DNA of 64,000 nt from Micromonospora_H sonneratiae. GTDB taxonomy: Bacteria > Actinomycetota > Actinomycetes > Mycobacteriales > Micromonosporaceae. Positions 31,628 to 40,780 of the stretch are shown piece by piece. Every line of letters starts with the position of its first letter. Within the stretch, counting starts at the first letter, position 1. The position numbers and the translations under genes are program-made. Where the stretch lies: NCBI RefSeq assembly GCF_042679305.1, contig NZ_JBHTMP010000010.1:1-64000 (forward strand), written 5' to 3'. The notes under the pieces are model-generated. The model saw nothing but the letters and a program-made list of their open reading frames with translations, ran no database searches and was not told where the DNA came from.

Positions 31628-32527
31628 ATGACGAAACTGCCGGACTCCGTCTCGATCCGCGAGGTCGGTCCGCGTGACGGCCTACAGAACGAGGCCCCGA
31701 TCCCGACCGACGCAAAGGTGCGGCTGATCGACGCGCTGTCGGCCACCGGCGTACGGCGGATCGAGGCGGTCTCGTTCGTGCATCCGAAGGCGATCCCACA
31801 GATGGCCGACGCCGACGAGGTCTGGGCGCGGGCACAGCGCAACGAGAACGTCCGCTACTCGGCGCTGGTGCCGAACACGCGCGGGGCACAGCGGGCCCTG
31901 GCGGCCGGGTTCACCGAGATCGAGGTGGTGGTCTCGGCCAGCAACACGCACAACCAGCGCAACGTGAACCGGTCCACCGCCGAGTCGCTGGACGACATCG
32001 CCGGGCTGATCGCGCTGCTGCACGGGTCTGGGGCCATCGCCGAGGTGATCATCTCGACCAGCTTCGGCTGCCCGTACGAGGGGGACATCGACCCGAACCG
32101 GGTGGCGCAGATGGTCGACCGGGTGGTCGCCGACGGCGCGGACCGGGTCGCGTTCGGCGACACCACCGGCATGGCGACCCCACGCCGGGTCCGGGAGTTG
32201 CTGACCGCAGTCCGTGACCGCCAACCGGAGATCCCGCTGCTGCTGCACTTCCACAACACCCGGGGTACGGCGTTGGCCAACATCCTGACCGCGCTGGAGT
32301 TCGGCATCACCGAGTACGACGCCAGCGTCGGCGGCCTCGGTGGCTGCCCGTACGCGCCCGGGGCCAGCGGCAACGTGGCCACCGAGGAGGTGGTGCACAT
32401 GCTGCACGACATGGGCATCGACACCGGGATCGACCTGGATGCGCTGCTGGTGGCGGCGGCACTGGCCGAGAAACTGGTCGGCCGGCAGTTGCCCTCCGGA
32501 GTGCTCCGTGCCGGACCCCGCGTCTAG
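31628..32527 (+). CDS. hydroxymethylglutaryl-CoA lyase
   Basis: A 299-aa DRE-TIM/HMGL-like lyase that splits HMG-CoA into acetoacetate and acetyl-CoA, the last step of leucine degradation. Motifs are VGPRDGLQNEA near the start, the metal site residues in FGDTTGMATP and LLHFHNTRGTALAN, and the signature VGGLGGCPYAPGASGNVATE with the catalytic Cys. GAGG (31617-31620) is seven bases before the ATG at 31628; the longer frame from 31586 is not needed. Confidence 0.92.
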   Translation: MTKLPDSVSIREVGPRDGLQNEAPIPTDAKVRLIDALSATGVRRIEAVSFVHPKAIPQMADADEVWARAQRNENVRYSALVPNTRGAQRALAAGFTEIEVVVSASNTHNQRNVNRSTAESLDDIAGLIALLHGSGAIAEVIISTSFGCPYEGDIDPNRVAQMVDRVVADGADRVAFGDTTGMATPRRVRELLTAVRDRQPEIPLLLHFHNTRGTALANILTALEFGITEYDASVGGLGGCPYAPGASGNVATEEVVHMLHDMGIDTGIDLDALLVAAALAEKLVGRQLPSGVLRAGPRV

Positions 32528-32726
32528 GGAAGGACATTCCTGCTTTCGGATCAGTCGAGAGGTGGACACGACAACGGCCGGCATCGGTGCCCGGCAACCG
32601 CCGCCGGGCGCTGGGAGCCCACCGGTCGGCGGCGGTGATGGTAAGGATGATCGCCCGGTCTCCCTCGGTCACATCGTGCGGCGGCGTAGGAGTCGGGTTG
32701 GGTGGCCGGAGTCGTTCCCGTGCGAT

Positions 32727-32747
32727 AGCCTAACGATCGTTTAGGCT
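32727..32747. promoter_or_regulatory. TetR-type palindrome upstream of the carboxyltransferase gene
   Basis: The arms AGCCTAA (32727-32733) and TTAGGCT (32741-32747) flank a centre that itself contains the CGATCG palindrome (32734-32739). The spacing fits a TetR dimer site. It lies 50 bp before the GTG at 32797 and includes a possible -10 box, TAGGCT. Confidence 0.6.
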
Positions 32748-32796
32748 GGGATGGTAGGTCGGGATGGCCGACGTCGGTGCGGGCTAGGGGGTCGGT

Positions 32797-34353
32797 GTGA
32801 CACTCGACGGTGCGGCGCCGGAGCGGGACAGCATGGTGGAGCTGGAACAGCTACGCAAGCGGGTCCGGGCCGGTGGGGCGGACAGGTACCACGCGGCCAA
32901 CGCCGCCAAGGGCAAACTCTTCGCCCGGGAACGGGTTGCTCTCCTCGTCGACGAGGGCTCCTTCGTCGAGGACGGGCTGTACGCGAACGCGCTGGCCGAC
33001 GGGCTCCCCGCCGACGGTGTGATCACCGGTACGGCCACCATCGACGGTCGACAGGTCTGCCTGATGGCCAACGACTCCACCGTCAAGGCCGGCAGTTGGG
33101 GTGCCCGTACCGTCGAGAAGATCATCCGGATCATCGAGCGGGCGTACTCGGCCGGGCAACCGATGGTCTACCTGGTCGACTCGGCCGGTGCCCGGATCAC
33201 CGACCAGGTCGACCTCTTCCCGGGCCGGCGGGGTGCCGGGAAGATCTTCTGGAACCAGGTGCGCGCCTCCGGCTCGATCCCGCAGGTCTGCGCACTCTTC
33301 GGCCCGAGCGCGGCCGGTGGGGCGTACATCCCCGCGTTCTGTGACGTGGTGGCCATGGTGGACGGCAACGCCAGCATGTACCTCGGCTCCGACCGCATGG
33401 TCGAGATGGTGACCGGCGAGAAGACCACGCTGGAGGCGATGGGCGGCGCACGGGTGCACTGTGCCGAGTCGGGCGTCGGGCACTTTCTGTGCAAGACCGA
33501 GGCTGAGGCACTGGACGTGGTCCGGCGCTACCTGTCCTATCTGCCGGCCAACTGGACCCAGTCGCCGCCGTCCGTACCGGCGGTCGAGGCCTCGTCGAAG
33601 GTGGACCTCGCCGCCCTGGTGCCGGTCAGCGAGCGCCAGGCGTTCGACATGCGGCGATACGTCAAGGGTCTGCTCGACGAGGGGTCCTTCCTGGAGATCC
33701 AGGCGCTCTGGGCGAAGGAGCTCACCGTCGGGTTCGGCCGGCTGAACGGCGAGGTCGTCGGCGTGGTCGCCAACAACTCGATGTTCAAGGGCGGGGTGCT
33801 CTTCGTCGACTCGGCCGACAAGGCGACCCGGTTCGTGCAGCTCTGCGACGCGTTCAACGTGCCGCTGCTCTTCCTGTCGGACGTACCCGGGTTCATGGTC
33901 GGTACGGCGGTGGAGAAGCAGGGCATCATCCGGCACGGCGCCAAGATGATCACGGCGATCTCCGAGGCCACCGTACCCAAGATCTGCGTGGTGGTGCGCA
34001 AGGCGTACGGTGCGGGCCTCTACGCGATGGCTGGCCCCGGGTTCGAGCCGGACGCGACGATCGCCCTGCCCACCGCGAAGATCGCGGTGATGGGGGCGGA
34101 GGCCGCGGTCAACGCGGTCTACGCCAACAAGATCGCCGCGATCGCCGACCCCGACGAGCGTGCCGCCTTCGTCGCCACCCGCCGCGAGGAGTACGAGCGC
34201 GACATCGACATCGTGCGCCTGGCCAGCGAGTTGGTGATCGACGCGATCGTCGAGCCGCACGAACTGCGAGCCGAACTCGTCCGTCGGTTCACCGCCGCCC
34301 GGGGCAAGGACCGGCACTTCTCGCGTCGCCGGCACGGAGTCACACCGGTCTAG
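32797..34353 (+). CDS. acyl-CoA carboxylase beta (carboxyltransferase) subunit
   Basis: A 518-aa carboxyltransferase of the crotonase-like fold. It transfers the carboxyl group from carboxybiotin to an acyl-CoA. Motifs include GRRGAGKIFWNQV, the first oxyanion loop FGPSAAGGAYIPAFCDVV and the second KAYGAGLYAMAGPGFEPD. The pattern is nearest methylcrotonyl-CoA carboxylase beta (AccD1-like), which agrees with the HMG-CoA lyase and acyl-CoA dehydrogenase next to it. AGGGGG lies before GTG 32797. A separate operator suggests its own promoter. Confidence 0.9.
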   Translation: MTLDGAAPERDSMVELEQLRKRVRAGGADRYHAANAAKGKLFARERVALLVDEGSFVEDGLYANALADGLPADGVITGTATIDGRQVCLMANDSTVKAGSWGARTVEKIIRIIERAYSAGQPMVYLVDSAGARITDQVDLFPGRRGAGKIFWNQVRASGSIPQVCALFGPSAAGGAYIPAFCDVVAMVDGNASMYLGSDRMVEMVTGEKTTLEAMGGARVHCAESGVGHFLCKTEAEALDVVRRYLSYLPANWTQSPPSVPAVEASSKVDLAALVPVSERQAFDMRRYVKGLLDEGSFLEIQALWAKELTVGFGRLNGEVVGVVANNSMFKGGVLFVDSADKATRFVQLCDAFNVPLLFLSDVPGFMVGTAVEKQGIIRHGAKMITAISEATVPKICVVVRKAYGAGLYAMAGPGFEPDATIALPTAKIAVMGAEAAVNAVYANKIAAIADPDERAAFVATRREEYERDIDIVRLASELVIDAIVEPHELRAELVRRFTAARGKDRHFSRRRHGVTPV

Positions 34354-34457
34354 GACCGTCCTGGCCAACCCTCGGCCCGACCAGCGGACCACCCCGAACT
34401 GTCCCCGTCCTCGGCGTCACGAGTGCCGACGGCGGATCTACGGCTAGGAGACAGAAC

Positions 34458-35606
34458 ATGGACTTCCGGCTCAACGAAGAGCACGAGGCACTGCGGCAGA
34501 GTGTTCGGGAATTCGCCCGCGAGGTGGTCGCGCCGGTCATCGCGGAGCACTACGAACGGCACACCTTCCCGTACGACGTGGTCCGTCAGATGGGCAAGAT
34601 GGGACTCTTCGGGCTGCCCTTCTCCGAGGAGCACGGCGGGATGGGTGGCGACTACTTCGCGCTCTGCCTGGCGCTGGAGGAGTTGGCCCGGGTCGACTCC
34701 AGCGTGGCGATCACCCTGGAAGCGGCTGTCTCGCTCGGCATCATGCCGATCTACCGGTTCGGTACGCCGACACAGCGGGAGCAGTGGCTGCCGAAGCTGA
34801 TCAGCGGCGAGGCCCTGGCCGGGTTCGGGCTGACCGAGCCGGGCACCGGGTCGGATGCCGGCGGCACCCAGACCCGCGCCGTCCTGGACGGTGACCACTG
34901 GGTGATCAACGGCTCGAAGGCGTTCATCACCAACTCGGGCACCGACATCACGTCGCTGGTCACGGTCACCGCCGTCACCGGCACCCGGCCGGACGGAGGC
35001 AAGGAGATCTCCACGATCATCGTGCCGTCCGGTACCCCCGGGTTCACCGTCGCACCCGGCTACTCCAAGGTGGGTTGGTGCGCGTCGGACACCCATGAGC
35101 TGACCTTCGACGACTGCCGGGTGCCGGCGGAGAACCTGCTCGGCGAGCGCGGTCGGGGCTTCGCCCAGTTCCTGCGAATCCTCGACGAGGGTCGGATCGC
35201 CATCGCCGCGTTGGCGGTCGGGCTAGCCCAGGGCTGCGTCGACGAGTCGATCCGCTACGCCAAGGAGCGGCAGGCCTTCGGGCAGCCGATCGGCAGGTAC
35301 CAGGCCATCCAGTTCAAGGTCGCAGACATGGAGCTGAAGGCACACACGGCCCGGCTGGCCTACTACGACGCGGCGGCCCGGATGCTGGCCGGTGAGGACT
35401 TCAAGCGGCAGGCCGCCATCGCGAAGCTGCACGCCAGCACCGTCGCGGTGGACAACGCGCGGGAGGCGACCCAGATCCATGGCGGGTACGGCTTCATGAA
35501 CGAGTTCGCCGTGGCCCGGTTCTGGCGCGACTCCAAGATTCTGGAGATCGGCGAGGGTACGTCCGAGGTGCAGCGGATGATCATCGCTCGCGACCTCGGT
35601 CTCTGA
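34458..35606 (+). CDS. acyl-CoA dehydrogenase
   Basis: A 382-aa FAD-dependent acyl-CoA dehydrogenase that introduces an alpha-beta double bond and passes electrons to ETF. Visible are FGLTEPGTGSDAGG (flavin/substrate region), INGSKAFITNSG, the hinge RQAFGQPIGRYQAIQFKVAD, IHGGYGFMNEF and the catalytic-base region EIGEGTSEVQRMI. In this cluster isovaleryl-CoA or another short branched acyl-CoA is the likely substrate; however, true isovaleryl-CoA dehydrogenases use a Glu in a different helix, so the substrate is uncertain. It follows the carboxyltransferase by 104 bp. Confidence 0.9.
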   Translation: MDFRLNEEHEALRQSVREFAREVVAPVIAEHYERHTFPYDVVRQMGKMGLFGLPFSEEHGGMGGDYFALCLALEELARVDSSVAITLEAAVSLGIMPIYRFGTPTQREQWLPKLISGEALAGFGLTEPGTGSDAGGTQTRAVLDGDHWVINGSKAFITNSGTDITSLVTVTAVTGTRPDGGKEISTIIVPSGTPGFTVAPGYSKVGWCASDTHELTFDDCRVPAENLLGERGRGFAQFLRILDEGRIAIAALAVGLAQGCVDESIRYAKERQAFGQPIGRYQAIQFKVADMELKAHTARLAYYDAAARMLAGEDFKRQAAIAKLHASTVAVDNAREATQIHGGYGFMNEFAVARFWRDSKILEIGEGTSEVQRMIIARDLGL

Positions 35607-35684
35607 GGTCGCCGGAGGTTTCCGACGCAGCGGCGGTGGATGACGGCCGCTGGAAACGGCTCGCGTGCGTCCGCCCGGGCGAGC

Positions 35685-36281
35685 ATGATCCGGTATGTGT
35701 CCGCAACCGTCACCCTCGCCGAGAAGCCCACCCTGACCGGGAAACTGGTCCTGCTGCGCCCGGTGGGCGTGGCCGACCTGCCCGGGCTGACCGAGCTGGT
35801 CACCGATCCCGAGGTGCGCCGTCTGACCGGCTCGCACGCGTCGTTCGACGTGAAGGCGTTGGAGTGGTGGTACGCCACCAGGGCGGAGCATGACGACCGG
35901 CTCGACCTCGCGATCGTCGAACGGGCGACCGGTGAGTACGTCGGCGAGGTGGTCCTCAACGAGCTGGACCGGAACAACCTGTCATGTTCGTTCCGGATCG
36001 CGTTGATCGGTGCCCGAGCCTTCGGTCGAGGGCTGGGCACCGAGGCGACCCGCCTGATCCTGGGCCACGCGTTCGAGACCGTGGGACTCAACCGGGTCAC
36101 CCTGGAGGTCTACGACTTCAACCCACGCGCCCGACACGTCTATGAGAAGGCCGGCTTCGTCCACGAGGGGACGCAGCGGCAGGCGTTGCGCTGGGAGGAC
36201 GCCTGGGTCGACGCGCACAGCATGGCGGTCCTGGCCGACGAGTGGGTCGAGCACCGGGGTCATCCGGCCGTACGCGGTTGA
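35685..36281 (+). CDS. GNAT acetyltransferase, RimJ/RimL-like
   Basis: A 198-aa GNAT protein beginning in TLTGKLVLLRPVGVADLPGL. The central strand is SFRIALIGARAFGRGLGTEA with the acetyl-CoA R/G-x-G-x-G/A loop, followed by VTLEVYDFNPRARHVYEKAGF. It resembles N-alpha or ribosomal-protein acetyltransferases and drug-inactivating relatives. GTG 35697 is an alternative start, possibly leaderless (CATGAT ends 7 nt upstream). Its 3' end overlaps the convergent RloB-like gene by 22 bp. Confidence 0.83.
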   Translation: MIRYVSATVTLAEKPTLTGKLVLLRPVGVADLPGLTELVTDPEVRRLTGSHASFDVKALEWWYATRAEHDDRLDLAIVERATGEYVGEVVLNELDRNNLSCSFRIALIGARAFGRGLGTEATRLILGHAFETVGLNRVTLEVYDFNPRARHVYEKAGFVHEGTQRQALRWEDAWVDAHSMAVLADEWVEHRGHPAVRG

Positions 36282-36913
36282 GCCGTTACGGTTGCGATAA
36301 GTAGGTGCATACCGGACGACGGGTTGTCGTTCGGAAAATCCATGCCGTTCCTGGCGTGCAACTTCTCCAGTGCTGAAGCCCGCTGGGCTGCTTCCTGCTT
36401 TCGCGCCATGTAGACGCTGCCGGCGAGTCCCTTGTCCAGCTGTCCGTCGTGGGAGCGGCGGAGCCGCCGCGCCTGGTCGTTGTTCAGGAACGACCGATGG
36501 TCCTTGAAGTGCAGAGCCAGCCACAACTCGAAGCATGGGTTCGAGACTGCAAGCTTTATGTCGTTTTCCCGGGCAAGGGTGAGGGCCTCTTGTAGCCCAG
36601 GATGGTTCTTCGGCCACTCTACGTCGAACACGCACCAGAATTCGTCGACCTCACCTTCCTCCCGCAATGCTCTTTCGCGGGCATCGATTGCCATCCGTAC
36701 GAGCGCGAGAGGTAGCGAACCTTTGTTGCGGGTCTCGACTCTGATGTCAACCGCAGCCACGTCCCGAACCTCGGGATCTCTCTTCAGCGCCTCAAGATAT
36801 TCGGGCTCGGTGCGTTGGCCTTCACAGAATACCGTCAGCGTCTTACGGGGTTCGCGGAACGCGACTCTGCGTTTGAGAGGCTTCGGATGCTGTCGACGTT
36901 CTCGCCCCATCAT
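36260..36913 (-). CDS. RloB-like protein (AbiLii-type)
   Basis: A 217-aa RloB-family protein (PF13707 as I recall it). The family pattern is clear: KTLTVFCEGQRTEPEYLEAL near the N-terminus, FWCVFDVEWPKNHPGLQEAL with a conserved Asp, and KLAVSNPCFELWLALHFKD. These acidic motifs recall TOPRIM-like nuclease centres. RloB genes occur beside AAA ATPases within restriction-linked loci and as the second gene of the AbiL abortive-infection system. Its ATG overlaps the ATPase stop by 4 bp. Codon use is visibly less GC-rich than in surrounding genes, suggesting transfer. Confidence 0.82.
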   Translation of the reverse strand: MMGRERRQHPKPLKRRVAFREPRKTLTVFCEGQRTEPEYLEALKRDPEVRDVAAVDIRVETRNKGSLPLALVRMAIDARERALREEGEVDEFWCVFDVEWPKNHPGLQEALTLARENDIKLAVSNPCFELWLALHFKDHRSFLNNDQARRLRRSHDGQLDKGLAGSVYMARKQEAAQRASALEKLHARNGMDFPNDNPSSGMHLLIATVTAQPRTAG

Positions 36914-38199
36914 TCGGTGCCTGGTGATAGTCCGAGTGCGCGCCGCAACAGATGTTGGTCCAAATCGGGCACCGCGCCGAACCGTCCCTGGAGATAGGCC
37001 TTTTCAAGATTCAACGAGCGGCGTACCTTGTCGCCGCCGTATTCGGCGAGTGCAGTCAGGGTCGTAGTGCCATCCGCACCCTTCTCGGTCAACCAGACTT
37101 CATCTCGGTTCAGGTGATTCAGGAGACTGGTGTCGTGACTGGTGAAGATGAGTTGGGCGCCGTACGGATTGGTGTTGGGGTCCTGAAACAGTTCCAGTAG
37201 TTTCGCCGACAGTCGTGGGTGGAGGCTGGAGTCGATCTCGTCGAACAGAAGGGTCTGCCCGGAGCGCAGTGCGTACAGTGTTGGCCCGATGAGCCGGAAC
37301 CAGGTTCGTGTGCCCTCGGACTCGTCAGCCATGTCGAACGAGATTTGCTGGTCGGCTACCCGATGCATCAAGCGAATCCGTCGACGTGTCCGCGTGTCGT
37401 CGCCCTCGTACAGCCGTTCCTTGACGATATGCACATCATCGATTCCGAGATCTGCAAATCTCAGTAGGCTCAGGGCTGAGGCGGGGTTGTAAAGCGGTTC
37501 GGTTTCGGCGGATTCGAACAACGTCAACTGGTTGCCGTTTCCGCCCTGAAGGAATATCCGCTCGGTTGTAGGTGATCCAGTCTTGGCGGGTGGGTAGTAG
37601 TCGTACCGCGACCTGCGAGGCCGATTTCCGAGCGTTCCGATGTCAGCCAGCTTCCGGCCGAAGGGGCGGATGTCGGGTACGTCAAACCTCATAGCGGCTG
37701 AAAGTGCAAGTGTCGTAGGGGTCAGGAGTTCGCGGATCGCTGAGAGGCTACCCAGTTCGCGCCTGAAGCGGATTTTTTCGCCTTCCCGCTCGAACAGGGA
37801 CCTGGGACGGCGCTCGGGATAGCTGTGGAGGCTCTCAAAGAGCACCTTTTCATCGTCAAGTTCGACGCGGTATGTGTGTCGTACGCGCTCGACCATCATT
37901 TCGACTTCAAAGGTGGATGGTGTTTCTGGGCCGCTGTCGAACTTGAATGGCTCCCGTGGGATGATCTCGTCCCAGGCAAGCAGGGACGTTGCCGCCGCTG
38001 TCGATAGCCATGCCAGTGCATCTACCACGTTCGACTTGCCGGAAGCGTTGGGGCCGTAGACCCCGGCGACTGTCAGGACCCGCTCGTTGAGTAGGTCGAA
38101 AGATCGAGCTGCCGGTCTGTCTTCGTCCACGGCGATCATGGACAACTCCACCGGCTCATTGATCGAGCGGTGGTTCGAGACCTCGAACCGCAACAGCAT
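36910..38199 (-). CDS. AAA family ATPase of an AbiL/RloA-like defence pair
   Basis: A 429-aa SMC/OLD-like ATPase. It has the start MLLRFEVSNHRSINEPVELS, Walker A GPNASGKSNVVDAL, an ABC-like signature region ADESEGTRTWFRLI, Walker B QTLLFDEIDSSLHPRLSAKL and the H-loop FTSHDTSLLN. This layout (AAA_15/AAA_21) is that of AbiLi/RloA-type ATPases that team with RloB. It probably senses phage infection and activates the RloB effector, causing abortive infection (inference). It is the first gene of the leftward pair. Base composition is lower in GC than in the flanking DNA. Confidence 0.85.
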   Translation of the reverse strand: MLLRFEVSNHRSINEPVELSMIAVDEDRPAARSFDLLNERVLTVAGVYGPNASGKSNVVDALAWLSTAAATSLLAWDEIIPREPFKFDSGPETPSTFEVEMMVERVRHTYRVELDDEKVLFESLHSYPERRPRSLFEREGEKIRFRRELGSLSAIRELLTPTTLALSAAMRFDVPDIRPFGRKLADIGTLGNRPRRSRYDYYPPAKTGSPTTERIFLQGGNGNQLTLFESAETEPLYNPASALSLLRFADLGIDDVHIVKERLYEGDDTRTRRRIRLMHRVADQQISFDMADESEGTRTWFRLIGPTLYALRSGQTLLFDEIDSSLHPRLSAKLLELFQDPNTNPYGAQLIFTSHDTSLLNHLNRDEVWLTEKGADGTTTLTALAEYGGDKVRRSLNLEKAYLQGRFGAVPDLDQHLLRRALGLSPGTE

Positions 38200-38438
38200 T
38201 GCCCCGTCCCCTTGTGCTAGACGTACATGCCGACGCGACTCTACGTTAGAACTCGACGAAAATCAGCCCGTAGCTGCGGCTCGCCGGCATTCGACTCGGC
38301 TGGCGTCTCTGTCGGTGATGGTTGTGGTCGCCCCTTCCAAGTCGACTATCTGACCGATAGGTGACTGACCCGGCCCCCGGAGAGTGCTTGCATCTGCGGC
38401 ACAGGCAACGCGCGACCCGGGCGGCGGAGGTTTCGGAC

Positions 38439-40634
38439 ATGTTCGCTGATCTCGGACGGGCGATGTTCCGCTGGCGCTGGCCCGTACTGGTTGGTTGGCT
38501 CGGGCTGACCATCGTCGGAGCAGTCTTCGGGGGCCAGGTCTTCGACCGGATGGCACAGCCGGAGAACCTGCGGGTGGATGCCGAGTCCCGGCTGGCCGAG
38601 CAGCGGGTCGACCAGCTCCTGCCCGAGGGACCGACCCTGGTCGCCGTCGTACGGGACCGGGATCCGTACGACCCACCGCTGGTGGAGAGTGTCAACCGGG
38701 TGACCGCCGAACTGCGGGCCGTTCCCGGCGTGGCCGATGTCGAGGACCTCTACAACTCGCCGGGTGGGCGGATCGGTGCCGACAACCGCAGCACCCTGGT
38801 TCTGGTCGAACTCGCCGACGGCCTGCCCGACGCCGAGCGGAAACGGGTCGAGGACCGGGTCACCGGGTTGCTGCGTCGCATCGACGCCCCGCAGGTGCTG
38901 GTCGGCGGGAAGACGCTGGCCGAGCGGGCGTTCGCGGACCAGGCGATCAAGGATGCGGCGATCGGTGAGACGGTTGCCCTGGTCGTACTCGCGGTAGCCC
39001 TGGTGGTCGTTCTCGGCGGGGTGGCGGCCGGAGCCATCCCACTGGTGGCGGCGCTCGGCGCGGTGGCGGGCACCCTGCTCGGACTGCTCGGCCTGACCGT
39101 CGTCACCGAGGTCAGCGAGTTCACGGTCAACGTGGTCACCCTGCTCGGCATCGGGCTTGCGGTGGACTACGCCCTGCTGATGATCATCCGGTTCCGGGAG
39201 GAGCACACCGCCGACCCGGATGCCGGACCGGCGGAACTGCTGGCCCGCACCACGGGCACCGCCGGTCGCGCCGTACTGGTGTCCGGGGCGGCGGTCGCCG
39301 CCGCGATGGCCGGGCTGTACGTCTTCGCCGAGCCGCTGCTGGCGACGATGGCGCTGGGCGGTGCGCTGGTGGTCGTGCTGGCCACCGCCGCCGGCCTGAC
39401 CGCCGTACCGGCCCTGATCTCGGTTCTCCACCGTCGGGTCCAGGGACCCGGTCCGGATCGACAGATCACCCGGGCGGTACGCGTCGGAGGTGGCCTGCTC
39501 GGTCGACTTGCCGGGTACGCCCAGCGGCGGCCCGCCCCGGTGGCGATCGCCGTCTCCGTCGGCCTGTTGATGCTGGCGGGACCGTTCATCTTCGGGGTCA
39601 ACCTCGGTGACTCGGACGCCCGGGCGCTGCCCAGGTCGATGGAGGCCCGTCAGGTGTACGAGGTCATGCTGCGGGACTTCCAGGCCGGACGCGCCGAACC
39701 GGTTGTCGTGGTGGTGGAGGCCGACCCCGCCTCGCCTGCCGTACGCGACCTGTTGAACCAGCTCAACCGGCTACCGCAGGTGATCCGGATGCAGCCACGG
39801 CCGGACGTACCGGGGGCGGCCCTGGTGATCGACCTGACGCCGAAAGGGGTGACCGGCGGTCCCGAGTCACGGGACCTGGTACGCGAGGTACGGCAGTTGG
39901 AGACGCCGTTCCGACTGCTGGTCGGCGGGCCGGCGGCGGAACTGGTGGACTACCGGTCCTCGGTGGCGGGCCGGCTGCCACTGGCGGTGCTGGTGCTGCT
40001 GTTGACCACCGGAGTGCTGTTCTTCGTGCTGACCGGCTCGGTCCTGATTCCGGTCAAGGCCCTGCTGATGAACGCCCTGACCCTGCTGGCCACCCTCGGT
40101 GTGCTCGTCGTCGTGTTCCAGTGGGGGGTCGGCGCAGCGCTGCTCGGTGTCGAGTCCTGGGGGGCGATCGACCTCACCACCCCGATCCTGCTCTTCGTTT
40201 TTGTGTTCGGGCTTTCGATGGACTACGAGGTGTTCCTCCTCGCCCGGATTCGGGAGGAGTGGGACCGGTATCCGGGTCTGCGTACCCCCGCCGGTCGGGC
40301 CCAGGCCAGCGCCCGGGCGGTACTGGCCGGCATTACGCGTACCGGGCCGGTCGTCACGGCGGCAGCCGGCTGCATCGTCATCGTCTTCCTGGGCTTCCTG
40401 CTCGGTGACCTGACCGCGGTGAAGGAGATCGGCTTCGGGATGGCGGTTGCCGTGATCCTCGACGTGACGGTGGTTCGTGGGCTTCTGCTGCCGGCGGTGA
40501 TGAGCCTCCTCGGCGAGTGGAACTGGTGGGCCCCGGTACCGCTGCGTCGGTTGTCCGACCGGCTGTCGCCGACCCACCGTACGCGGACCGCCGTTTCCCC
40601 ACCGGTGGCGACCCCGGCCGGGGTCGACCACTGA
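38439..40634 (+). CDS. MMPL/RND family transporter
   Basis: A 731-aa protein with 12 predicted helices in two halves and two large outside domains (about 40-165 and 395-510). The motif GIGLAVDYALLMIIRFREEH (first half) and FGLSMDYEVFLLARIREEW (second half) are the hallmark D-Y pairs of MMPL/ActII-3-like transporters, driven by the proton gradient. It probably exports a lipid or drug. GGAGG (38426-38430) eight bases before ATG 38439 decides this start over GTG 38361. Confidence 0.87.
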   Translation: MFADLGRAMFRWRWPVLVGWLGLTIVGAVFGGQVFDRMAQPENLRVDAESRLAEQRVDQLLPEGPTLVAVVRDRDPYDPPLVESVNRVTAELRAVPGVADVEDLYNSPGGRIGADNRSTLVLVELADGLPDAERKRVEDRVTGLLRRIDAPQVLVGGKTLAERAFADQAIKDAAIGETVALVVLAVALVVVLGGVAAGAIPLVAALGAVAGTLLGLLGLTVVTEVSEFTVNVVTLLGIGLAVDYALLMIIRFREEHTADPDAGPAELLARTTGTAGRAVLVSGAAVAAAMAGLYVFAEPLLATMALGGALVVVLATAAGLTAVPALISVLHRRVQGPGPDRQITRAVRVGGGLLGRLAGYAQRRPAPVAIAVSVGLLMLAGPFIFGVNLGDSDARALPRSMEARQVYEVMLRDFQAGRAEPVVVVVEADPASPAVRDLLNQLNRLPQVIRMQPRPDVPGAALVIDLTPKGVTGGPESRDLVREVRQLETPFRLLVGGPAAELVDYRSSVAGRLPLAVLVLLLTTGVLFFVLTGSVLIPVKALLMNALTLLATLGVLVVVFQWGVGAALLGVESWGAIDLTTPILLFVFVFGLSMDYEVFLLARIREEWDRYPGLRTPAGRAQASARAVLAGITRTGPVVTAAAGCIVIVFLGFLLGDLTAVKEIGFGMAVAVILDVTVVRGLLLPAVMSLLGEWNWWAPVPLRRLSDRLSPTHRTRTAVSPPVATPAGVDH

Positions 40635-40780
40635 GCCGTCTGCGGCCGGATCGATGACCGTACGCTGTTACCCGTTAGCCGCTTTCGATGGAAGTTTCTG
40701 TCGGGTATCTGTGTCACCGCACGTCAGTACCGCGACGGATGCCTGCCCAGGATCATCTCGGCTGCGTACTCTTCCTGCCC

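Noticed and set aside
32589..32609. GCCCGGC/GCCGGGC hairpin after the HMG-CoA lyase gene as terminator
   Set aside because: Only a 7-bp stem without T-tract in very GC-rich DNA; such pairs occur by chance too often to call.
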